In this document: positions 55,526 through 64,000 of the stretch, piece after piece
Position numbering within the stretch: position 1 is the first letter of the stretch
Layout: the number at the start of each line of letters is the position of its first letter
Assembly (NCBI GenBank): GCA_001632425.1
Contig: KV425590.1
Coordinates: 186,001-250,000, forward strand
Length of the DNA: 64,000 nucleotides
From: Neolentinus lepideus HHB14362 ss-1
Taxonomy: Eukaryota; Basidiomycota; Agaricomycetes; Gloeophyllales; Gloeophyllaceae
Direction: 5' to 3'
The notes under the pieces: model-generated
Database searches by the model: none
Told to the model about the DNA's origin: nothing
The model's input: the letters and a program-made list of their open reading frames with translations, nothing else
Program-made: the position numbers and the translations under genes

Positions 55526-57634
55526 ATGGTTTCACCTCGTACGGAGAAAGCGGATGGAGCGAGGGATGTCGTGGTCGTTGGCGCAGGACCCGCTGGCGCG
55601 ATGCTTGGGTGAATGCTTATTGCTGTCGACGTCGTAGGTGTAACTAACAGTTGCAGCGCGAACCTGGCGAGGTTTGGCGTCTACATCGACGTCCTGGATG
55701 AGCGGAGCGACAAGACATCGACCGGCCGCGCTGACGGGATTCAACCTAAGACGCTGGAAACGTTCAAGCAGATGCGGGTGTTGGACTCATTGTTGCAGAA
55801 GGGGGTGAAATTCTATGACATGACGTTCTGGGTATGTTCTGTTTGTTCTGTCATTGGGTCGACTGACAGACGGATCTTGCTAGAACTCTCATGCATCCAC
55901 GTCGCTTCGACGGACAGGCAGAGAGACACACTATCCCTCACCTGACATCATCGATGTTCTGGAGCCTTACATGCTGCTTGGGCACCAGGGCATGGTCGAG
56001 GACGCGCTTTTAGACGACATGGCCGCAAACGGGACGGAAGTGACACGGAACGCGACCTTCACCGAATACAACCCTCGGTCGGGCATCAAAGATCTCATCG
56101 ACGTCTCGTACAAGGACTCGACGACGGGCTCTACACGGCATCTCCAGACTACATACTTGGTCGGATGCGACGGCGCCCACTCGAACGTGCGGAAGTGCAT
56201 GCCCAACACCGAGATGGTGGGTGAGTCGAAGGATATCATATGGGGCGTCTTGGATGGCGAGATCGACACTGAGTTCCCCGACCTTTGGAGCAAGACTATC
56301 GTGCACTCTGAGAAGTACGGGACCATCCTGTGTATCCCCAGAGAGCGGAATATGACGCGGCTGTACATCGAGCTTATCTCGGCAGATCAGAACGAGAAGA
56401 TCACGAAGGCTGTCGCGAACCAGGAGTTCGTCATTCAGCGGGCGAGAGACATATTCAAGCCGTACCAACTGAACTGGAATTTCATCGGTCAGTCATGAAC
56501 GTCCGTACTTCTTGTATAAGTACTGAAGGTCGCAGAGTGGTTTGGACTGTACCAAATTGGCCAGCGCGTAGCCAATCGCTTCATCGACGATTCCCAAAAA
56601 GTTTTCATCACAGGCGACGTAAGTTCATCCATCTTGCGTCCTTCCCACACATCACACAACGCTCACGTTTCCAGGCCGGTCACACCCACTCGCCCAAAGC
56701 CGGACAAGGCATGAACGTCTCCATGCACGACTCCTGGAACCTCGCCTGGAAGCTCAACCTCGCTGTGCGCGGATTGGCGACGCCCGCACTACTCCTAACG
56801 TACGAAGCTGAGCGCAGAAAGATCGCGACAGACTTAATTAACTTCGACAACGAGCACACGGCCGCGTTCTCCGCGGGCGACCCTAAGAAGTTAGCTGAGA
56901 ATTTTGCTATGAACACGCGATTTATCAGCGGTGTTGGCGCGGAATACGATTTAAACGTACTGAACGAGCCGCTGTCGTCACCGGAAATTACGGGCGACTG
57001 CAAGCCGGGCAAGTTGCTGACACCCGGGAAGGTGACGCGGTATGTCGACCATAATACGGTTGACTTGCAGCTTGATATTCCGCATCTTGGACAGTTCAGG
57101 ATTTTTATCTTCTGTGCCACTGTCCAGTCAGTTTCACCCTTCCTGTCTACTGTCTCTGCAGCGTTCGAACCATCATCCGCTTCTTCCTCGCTCCTCGGCC
57201 GCGTCTCTGCTGCAGCTTCAGCGTCTTACAAGGTCAAATCCCGCCCAAGGTCACCCCAAGACGAGTACTCGCGTCCTGAACGCTACTTCACTGCTAGCGA
57301 TCTGTTCACCTTCGGCGTCGTCACAACACAGTCCAAAGATTCTGTCGAAGTCGCGGACCTGCCACCACTACTGGCGAAGAGCCGATGGACGTTCTACTTG
57401 GATAACGTACCGGATATGGACACAAAAAAGATGCGCTGCGCGGATAAATGGGTCGGCGGGATAAAGGAAGGTGAAGTGGTGGTTGTAAACGTCCGGCCAG
57501 ACGGTTATGTGGGTAGTGTTGCGCGGTGGAGGGGCACCGCAAATGACGGTAAGAAGGCGGTGAGGTGGATGGAAGCGTATTATGGCGGCTTCCTACAGGC
57601 AAACGTTACGCCCAGGATCTCCGCAAAGCTGTAG
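55526..57634 (+). CDS. FAD-dependent phenol-hydroxylase-like monooxygenase
   Basis: It probably hydroxylates a phenolic substrate with NADPH and O2. ATG at 55526 starts MVSPRTEKADGARDVVVVGA. The FAD loop GAGPAGAMLG is split by an intron and continues ANLARFGVYIDVLDER, then GRADGIQPKTLE. The second motif is YLVGCDGAHSNVRK (DG motif). The third is VFITGDAGHTHSPKAGQGMN, followed by MHDSWNLAWKLNLAVRG. The C-terminal part (57100-57634) has the thioredoxin-like dimerisation domain of phenol 2-monooxygenases (LPPLLAKSRWTFYLDNVPDM, VVVNVRPDGYVGSVARW, YYGGFLQ). Both cofactor motifs are intact and the length is normal. The stop is TAG at 57632. Its substrate could be a lignin-derived or xenobiotic phenol, which cannot be read from sequence. 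Confidence 0.9.
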
Positions 57635-59452
57635 ATTCTCTTGGTTATACTAATCTGCCACCAGAACATCAATATACCGTATTAATGGGATTTGTCTTTC
57701 CCTTTCCATCGTTGTGTGGCTCGATCGCTGTGGCCTACCTAACCGCGACACGGACACCAAATCGCAGTGGCGCGAGCGTCTTGACCACTCTTGTCTAGGG
57801 CTTTTGCACAGCGAGCCACTACACTTCAGCCATCCCAAACACACCGAACAGTCGTAAAGTAGTGATGGGAATATATCGTCGATCATCCCTTCCCAGGTAT
57901 TCATTCGCGTCTTACCGTTTCTTCCCCGGCGTTTATGGCATGACTTGGAAGGTTTCGCCACCCGTCTTCAGAGAGGTCGCAAAATCGTAGTGGGGACGCC
58001 GGCTAGTCAAAAGGCGTGATGGCCAGAGAATGTGAGTTTCTCGCTTATTTTCATTCGGGAGCCGGGATGCATACTGACAACGAACGAAATTATAGCACGA
58101 GAAAGTGCCCGGTGTGTCTGTTCGCCACGACCTAACAAGCACCGTTTCGAGGCGCACAGGAGCAAAAGGGGGTGCGTACCCTCGATTCATTGCCGTTCTC
58201 CACTCACGACTACTTGGTGCCATATGTGTAAGCCAGTTCCAGTTACAATCTTGAAGGCGGCTGAAGATGTCGAATTATCCACGACATATATGATAACCGA
58301 CGACGTCAACGGGTCAAAGCGGTTCCCGATGTGGTCTACGGTGTTTGTGACTGATCCCGCAGCTGACTACGTTGAGACAGTGATCCTGCTAGAAGGGACC
58401 CAGGATGATGGCTCGATATCTACCAGGGTATAAGGCAAGAAACGGGAGAAATAGCGAAGCTGTGGAACAGTCTCGAGAGCAACGAGGATGGAGAGTTGGA
58501 CTCGAACGGGGATGAAGAAGATGAGCTGCCCGGCGGTGAATACATCAACTTCGAGGAGATTGATGAGTTTGACTCGAGCGAATCGGATGGAGATGGCAAC
58601 TCTGATTGGAACAACGATGAATACTCAGACTCCAGTAAGAATGAAGACCACGAGTGAACTCCTTCCTGGACCCAGGGCTCTCTCTTATGCCTTTTCTCTC
58701 TACTCGTCGTTATGGCTCTCGTACACTCTCCGCCGTCTCTACTAGCCCCTTGCCTCCTGGCCCCTTCTCCTATGCCTAAGTTCCGTGTTAAATGCTTCTC
58801 TCTTTCGCCGAAATGGACCTCGAGTTTACCTCATAATGTACACGATTCTGGAATTGACGGGGCACTCCTGATTCCTCATGATCAGCCAGATGATGGGATT
58901 CTCGCGAGCTCAAGCTGCAGTCTCGACGAGGCCATGCGACCTTCTGGCTCTGGTCTCTGGAGCCTTCTTATCGCAATTCGTAAAATGGTCTGCGGCCTGC
59001 TATCCGGAAAATGAGCGGAATACACGAAATATCGACAAGGGATAGAGATGAGACGAGCGAGCTAATGTGCAATATCATGCGATGCCTTCCTGCTGTTGAA
59101 TCAGGTTATACACAAAACCTGATGCTACCCCATTCTTGCGAGGCCGTCTATGCTGCTGCCGATGAATCTCGTTTCTTAGTCTTGCGTGGCTTGTACTGTC
59201 GTCTCTTACCTGTGAAAGGAAGAGTTTAATTGGCTTCGTAAATATGCTTATAGCTGCACAACCCTCACGTCTTGCTGGTTTAGCTGGAGCTGCTGCTTGC
59301 GCCCCAGGAAGACTCAGGAAGCTTAGTTCGTGCGGAGTACATAACATTTTGAAACTGTGTTTGTGTGACTCTCTGAGCTGAAGGCGAGCAACGGCTGGAG
59401 ACGTCGTTCAGAAGCATTAAGAAAAGTACGCAATAGTCATAGCTCATAGGTA
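57635..59452. other. Unassigned, one possible acidic-tail gene
   Basis: This is 1.8 kb without a recognised family. Two plus-strand blocks look protein-like. Positions 58227-58433 encode VPVTILKAAEDVELSTTYMI and MWSTVFVTDPAADYVETVIL. Positions 58440-58657 encode ETGEIAKLWNSLESNEDGE and a strongly acidic run ending in TGA. They are in different frames, and I find no plausible intron that joins them, so this is either an unrecognised small gene, a broken gene or chance. The open frame at 58712-59014 has no recognised content. Confidence 0.35.
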
Positions 59453-60361
59453 CTAACTGTTCAGCTCGGACGATTCCGAAGGTTCGTATATGTTTTCCAT
59501 ACGAGTGCGTACACGTTCAATCGTGCTGTAATTCGTAACAGCGGTAAGTACAAAAACGAGATCGCAATCTTGTATATTACGATGGCAGATAGAACCAAAA
59601 GAAATCTGGAAGATCTGAACGTACTTGGCATCGGCGAATCCACTTGATGCAGCAACGTCCAAGACTGTCTTCCATGCAATGGGCTTTACCCTATTCTGCA
59701 TGCTCTTCTCAGCCAGAGGAAAGTGGGCAGCCAAGGCAGATAGCAGATGAGCGAGGTGCTCGGACGTAGAGAAGACCAGAGCGTCCAGCGGGACTATCTC
59801 ATCATCATCTACTTCGATTTCAGGCTGCGCTGAGGTAGTACCAGCCTCCACGAATAGTCGCTCCGAGAGTGTCTGCACAGCCAAAGATTTGACTTCATCT
59901 TCGAGATTCCATTCCGGGACATGTACGTCTCCAGCAAGCAGAGGCCAACGAGTCCAGGTGTCTCTTCTCTTTTGAGTAGAAGGTGAAGGAATGACCTCCG
60001 ACATGTCGAAGTCCACTTGTTTACTTTTGCCTTTACTGGATCCCTTCCGGTGCAAGCGCGGAGGGAGGGCCGAAGTAGAAGGTACAGGCTCAATGCTTGG
60101 CTGAGCATCATCCTGAATCTCAGGAGCAGGCTCCAAAAGAAAGTCGGACTGGTCAAGATGGACCGGTCGTTGTGTTTCCACCACATCATCGTCGTCGGCC
60201 AAGTCATCCTCAGAGTCGGAGCTGTCTTCGGTATGAACAGAGCTAGGGCGTATTAAGTGCTCCGTCAAGTCGAGAGCACTGTTAGTCCTCAAAGCCCGCA
60301 GCAAAGACGCATATTCAGAGAGCTCCGAGTGCAGAGCAGCAGGGACGCGCTTGCGAGACAT
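59453..60361 (-). CDS. Conserved hypothetical acidic nuclear-type protein
   Basis: The first ATG in frame is at 60361 (MSRKRVPAALHSELSEYASL). The protein reads LLRALRTNSALDLTEHLIRP, then a Ser/Asp-rich stretch (SSDSEDDLADDDD), a basic Ser/Lys stretch, TWTRWPLLAGDVHVPEWNLE and a helical C-terminus. An intron at about 59523-59625 joins SSGFADAN to TIERVRTRMENIYEPSESS, giving a clean final exon. The N-terminal LRALRTxxxLDLTEHL and the RWPLL-PEW block vaguely recall the RNA polymerase I factor Rrn9. That is a weak impression, not an assignment. It is divergent from eL41 by 225 bases. Confidence 0.55.
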   Translation of the reverse strand: MSRKRVPAALHSELSEYASLLRALRTNSALDLTEHLIRPSSVHTEDSSDSEDDLADDDDVVETQRPVHLDQSDFLLEPAPEIQDDAQPSIEPVPSTSALPPRLHRKGSSKGKSKQVDFDMSEVIPSPSTQKRRDTWTRWPLLAGDVHVPEWNLEDEVKSLAVQTLSERLFVEAGTTSAQPEIEVDDDEIVPLDALVFSTSEHLAHLLSALAAHFPLAEKSMQNRVKPIAWKTVLDVAASSGFADAKYVQIFQISFGSICHRNIQDCDLVFVLTAVTNYSTIERVRTRMENIYEPSESSELNS

Positions 60362-60585
60362 ATCATAACCAGCAACAGCGATCGGTAGTACAATATTATT
60401 GTGGCCCGTGCACTTTGCCACAATTGTGGGAGACTTACATTAGCAGCTGTACAGTTGCCACCAGCTTGTATCCTCGCTCCAGCACGGCGTCGGATCTTCA
60501 GTCACTTCATACACTCAATAAGTGAGGCTTCGCTGTTGGTCCTGTTCGTCGCATTTGCTGACCTTGCCTGCTTATTGTCGACAGA

Positions 60586-60720
60586 ATGAGAGAGAAGTGG
60601 AAAAAGAAACGTTCCCGGAGGTTGAGGCGCAAGCGCAGAAAGATGCGGGCTCGTTCCAGTGCGTACACCGCATGCCAATTTTCCTTACATTATGATTGAC
60701 GACCATGCACTGCAGAGTAA
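60586..60720 (+). CDS. RPL41: Ribosomal protein eL41 (25 residues)
   Basis: ATG at 60586 encodes MREKWKKKRSRRLRRKRRKM and then RARS. Position 60658 is the first base of the next codon, followed by a donor gtgcgt. The acceptor ctgcag ends at 60715, and the second exon supplies AG and TAA. The protein is therefore 25 residues ending in Lys, exactly the length and Arg/Lys composition of eL41, the smallest ribosomal protein. It sits at the intersubunit bridge of the ribosome. The coding part of the last exon is only five bases. Confidence 0.93.
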
Positions 60721-61372
60721 TCGCCCCATCAGCTTAACGAATGCCTTACACGGCTCAGGACCCCGCGAAGCGGGACGTGTCTATGGTCGTAGTCAAAACC
60801 GTTCGCTTTGCCGAAAATCGCGCCCTCGCCATGTTTTGCATTCATATCCGTCTATGCTCAGGACAAAGAGAGCGTGCGGTCGTCCCGTGATATTGTCAAT
60901 TCGTATCGTTGGACATATTAGCTGTTGGGACCACGAGAACTTGGGTTGTGTACGGATTCGTTGCCAAAAAAATGATATGTTCCCGTTGCTCCATTATTCG
61001 CCATGTGTTTGTGAGGATGATTTCAACTACCTTCGAGCTCTTCAAGAATGCAACATTGTGCACATAAGCTTAAGCTGGTCCATGGTCCACCTTCTCGTCG
61101 TCGCCCTGCCAGTTCATGTGCCTGGCTTGCCCTATCAACTTCACGGTATATTCTCGTATTTTCTATATTGACTGGCTTTCGTCGCTATTCTCAACCTGTC
61201 CTAATATGACGCTGCACTAATAGTGTCGTCGGAAATGTTTTCCCACCTTATCTCCCTATCCGTATTGTCGAACAGAACACTCCCTTCCCTATATATCATG
61301 CTGCTCTGTTCTTCTCAGACAAGACTGTTATAATTGTCCCTCTAGATCTCCAAATACCGTCTAGAACAAGTC
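60721..61372. other. eL41 3' region and F-box promoter; no gene seen
   Basis: The first part is probably the eL41 3' UTR. An open frame across 60659-61171 overlaps the eL41 intron and has no recognised content. A TATA-like ctatatatc lies near 61290, about 80 bases before the next ATG. Confidence 0.45.
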
Positions 61373-62733
61373 ATGGAAGTCTGCCCACCTACCCTCAGCA
61401 CCCTTCCTACCGAACTACTCCTCCAAATCCTCGACCTCTCGCTCTGCTGTCATCCCATCCCATCATCCATCCTCTGTCTCAACTACCCTATCTACGTCCT
61501 TGCCTTTCCCATCTTGTATGAGCATGTCCGATTCCACTCGACAAGGGGGATGAGCGAGTTCGCTCTGTTCGACGGCGACGATCTAATTGCTATCGAAAAA
61601 GACAGACTGAGAATACCGGTGAGGATCTCGACGGTCAGTGTGGAGAAGGTAAACGAGTACGGAGTGTTTGATGCGTTGAAGGGTGTGTTTGAAAGGACGG
61701 TGGGCTGGTTGAGAGCTATGGATACATGGAAAAGGGCGCATGAGCTCGAGTATGCGATGCGCAGCCTTGCTCCTGAGAAGGGTAACGAGAAGGGACAGAG
61801 GGACACAATTCAGCAGGTCAGTTTGGATGAGCTGTCGTTGTGTCTGCACTCGCATACGCGCAATCCGAGGCTGGAAGCGGTGTACGAGGCGTTGGCTCTG
61901 GTCAAGTGAGTAGTGGGATCCTATTTCCTGGCGTTCATAATGCCATCCGAGGGACAGAAGTATGCATTCCGGAACATTATGTACCGGAGGGCGACTCGCT
62001 CTGCTATCTGTGCTGACACGCCCCCACTAGTCCTACCAAGTTCACCTGGACAGGCCCTGATCCTGACCACCATTTCTCTACAGCAGTACGTACACGTATG
62101 CTCGTCTTAGGTATTCTCTTGTCATAATTACAATATCCTCCCTAGATTGTTCCGCAAGCGACCTTCCACCTTTTCCAGGCCTTACGGCACTGGTCGCACC
62201 TCACGCATCTGAAGATCACCAACATCGCCTTTCCGAATTTTGCCTTCTCCAACATCGTCTTCGCCCACCCCTCCATGCTCGTTCACCAGAATGCGGTGAA
62301 CACACCTTCGCGCTTGCTCCCTGTAGGTTCGCCCCTGCCGAGAGAGCTGCAGTCGATATATATCGGGCAGGCGACGTTCGTGCCTGCGGAGCTCATAGCC
62401 AGGATCGCCTGCTCGTCTTTCCTCGATGAACATGAGAAAGATGTGAAGGTGGGGGGAGGACTACATGAGATCAGATTGGTGGACGTGTACGTCGAAAGTA
62501 TATGGGAACGAAGGATGCGAAGAGGGGATGTGGAACGTGCCGGTGTAGAGTTGTTGCGTGGATGGTGGCAGGATGTCGCTGGGGAAAGAGAAGGCGATGC
62601 CGAGTATGAGGAGAAGATGAGGAAGTGCGAAATGGAGGTTGTGAAGAGAATCAGGGGCGTTGTGAGGTGTGAGGCAAAGACGGAGAGGATTATGGGCGGA
62701 GATCGGGTTGAGAGGGTGGGGACGTTGGAATAA
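61373..62733 (+). CDS. F-box-like protein
   Basis: ATG at 61373 starts MEVCPPTLSTLPTELLLQIL, the L-P-x-E-L-L-x-x-I-L pattern of an F-box start, followed by NYPIYVLAFPILYEHVRFHS. Three exons are joined at about 61905/62030 and 62085/62147 (KFTWTGPDPDHHFSTA, then IVPQATFHLFQALRHWSHLT). The rest is helical and charged with repeated Leu spacing (HWSHLTHLKITNIAFPNFAF), as in basidiomycete F-box/LRR-like proteins. These may serve as SCF ubiquitin-ligase adaptors. The stop is TAA at 62731. The target is unknown, and the region after the F-box has no strong family signature. Confidence 0.65.
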
Positions 62734-63212
62734 GATCTGACTGATTGAGTGAGTGTCAGCAAAGTAGTCTTCGACCGTTACACAAAGATGTGTTCACCGA
62801 TCTTACATTCTTCGGTCTCTGATTTAGTGGCCGTCTCGCAGAATACGGTGAGGTAATGCATCATATATTACGGAATACTCGTGTGTTACTACGATGACAG
62901 GAGAGCATGCTACACAATGAAGGGGCGGGTAACGTTGGCAGCACAGAAAAATAGCAAGTGTCACCGTTTGTTCAACAGGTCGATCACAGCAAGTCATAAT
63001 GTCCAAGGATATAAACCCGCTGTCTAAAGGATAGGTGATCGCAATAATTTAACAATTTCGGTCATTGTAATTTTCTGCGCCCAGCATCGCTGGAGTCGAC
63101 CGGACATCGCACAGCTGTCATGTCAACAGGAGTGACCACATCGACTAGCCCGGCGCGCCCGCCTGCGGGCAAGCGAAATGCATGTCTGACATTGTGGAGG
63201 ACTGATTTCCAG
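62734..63212. other. Intergenic, no gene seen
   Basis: This is spacer between the F-box-like gene and the terminal inverted-repeat element. No exon was recognised. Confidence 0.5.
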
Positions 63213-63952
63213 CAGTAGGACCCGCACATTGCACAATCACGTGATGAGAAAGGGCAAGATCCGGCATTATGTAATGTATTCCCGTGAGCTACGCTGTTGC
63301 CCGTTGTGCTACAGATTAGAGATATTTACACGAAGGAGTGACATATAATAGTAATGTATATATCTGCACAAACTGAATAGACACAAATATAACAACTGGA
63401 TAGAGAGACAAAGCTATGTAAGAACAGCAAAGGCCACAAAATGGCTCTAATATAGTTAATCTTTAGATTGAAATGGATTAATCTTATTAGAGTAGTGGTT
63501 TCGGCGCCGCTTAATATGTCAAGTCAGGTGTCGCCCAGATGCCTTGGTAACGAGGGCGTGGGTTCGATCTTTGTTATTGCCTCGGATGAGAGTGCATCGC
63601 AAGTCATGGTGCACTTCCTTACCACTTATTTGTTTTTCCCTACCTTCCTTTTCAATGACAGAACCTGGTCTTCACTCCATGATCTAGAGTTATAATACAT
63701 TGTACTACTAATCAGTAATTGAGACTTAGATAAATCTGATATTCTCTAGCAGCTGTGCCATGTAACTCACTAAGTCCATATATATAAACTAAGGATATAC
63801 TTGATCATACAAGCAATGTACAAACACGACTAGGATGCTTATTCCCTACTTAGTCGCAAATATGGGACTTAGCGTTTATTACATGCTTAGTGCTGACTTA
63901 CATCAAGCATGTCACGTGAATCACGTGATTGTGCAATGTGCGGGTCCTACTG
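63213..63952. mobile_element. DNA transposon-type element with 33-base TIRs
   Basis: The left end begins CAGTAGGACCCG, and its first 33 bases are the exact reverse complement of the last 33 bases (63920-63952). The 740-base interior is AT-rich and has no transposase. Neither a clear target duplication nor the family could be defined; the bases next to the ends (ttccag and gggggag) do not match. CACGTG sits at the inner edge of both repeats. Perfect TIRs suggest recent mobility. Confidence 0.88.
63485..63560 (+). other. tRNA-like Pol III box pair inside the TIR element
   Basis: A tagtggtttcggcgcc A-box-like sequence is followed about 45 bases later by gggttcgatc, an exact B-box core. Between them an arm-like cttaatatg resembles an Ile anticodon loop. 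The cloverleaf is not complete, so this is not a functional tRNA. It may be a SINE head captured by the element. Confidence 0.45.
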
Positions 63953-64000
63953 GGGGAGTTCTCGGCAATAGGCGGGACTGCAACCATATCAGGACCTCGG

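Noticed and set aside
60401..60421. Longer N-terminus for the conserved hypothetical protein from 60421
   Set aside because: The codon at 60419-60421 is GTG, not ATG; the first ATG in frame is at 60361.

Overview
The window looks like chromosomal DNA of a filamentous basidiomycete, most likely an Agaricomycete. Genes are broken up by many short introns of about 45-70 bases, neighbouring genes lie close together in both orientations, and the gene set is typical: nitrate reductase, an HGDLRG-type protein kinase, a phenol-hydroxylase-like monooxygenase, a P450 and an F-box protein. There is no operon logic. All exon models below were read by eye from splice sites and protein similarity, so individual boundaries are approximate.

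Layout. 1-12.4 kb is a transposon-rich island. Three related 1.8-2.2 kb elements share the inverted ends GAGTCCTGAG/CTCAGGACTC. Nested in and around them are short inverted-repeat elements with CATCAGGAAA ends, a 96-base tandem repeat and a 485-base assembly gap. Two genes sit inside the island: a SNF2/Rad16-like ATPase and a UbiA-type prenyltransferase that appears to be decaying. 12.4-17.5 kb holds unassigned DNA and a copia-type retrotransposon relic split by a solo LTR. 19.5-21.5 kb is a P450 pseudogene. From 22 kb onward the window is ordinary gene-dense DNA: a KPWE-motif (Pex39-like) peroxisomal protein, an ArfGAP, tRNA-Arg(CCU), a GDP-fucose synthase relic, a cupin-like gene with an internal duplication, a GDP-fucose-transporter-like gene, FAD synthase, GDP-L-fucose synthase, MRE11, nitrate reductase, a mitochondrial-carrier-like membrane protein, a kinase, biotin-protein ligase, RNA polymerase III subunit RPC34, a promethin-like membrane protein, a small membrane protein, an FAD monooxygenase, a conserved hypothetical protein, ribosomal protein eL41 and an F-box-like protein. 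The right edge is a 740-base element with 33-base terminal inverted repeats.

How things fit together. The clearest functional link is fucose metabolism. A GDP-fucose-transporter-like gene and GDP-L-fucose synthase lie within 5 kb of each other, and a broken second copy of the synthase lies a few kb upstream. The clearest genome-level signal is CpG-directed C-to-T decay. Paired repeat copies differ mostly at CpG, both in-frame stops in the copia relic sit where CGA is expected, and the UbiA gene inside the island shows the same type of change at its second Asp-rich motif. Several housekeeping genes form divergent pairs with short shared promoters (FAD synthase/GDP-fucose synthase, carrier/kinase, RPC34/promethin-like, hypothetical/eL41).
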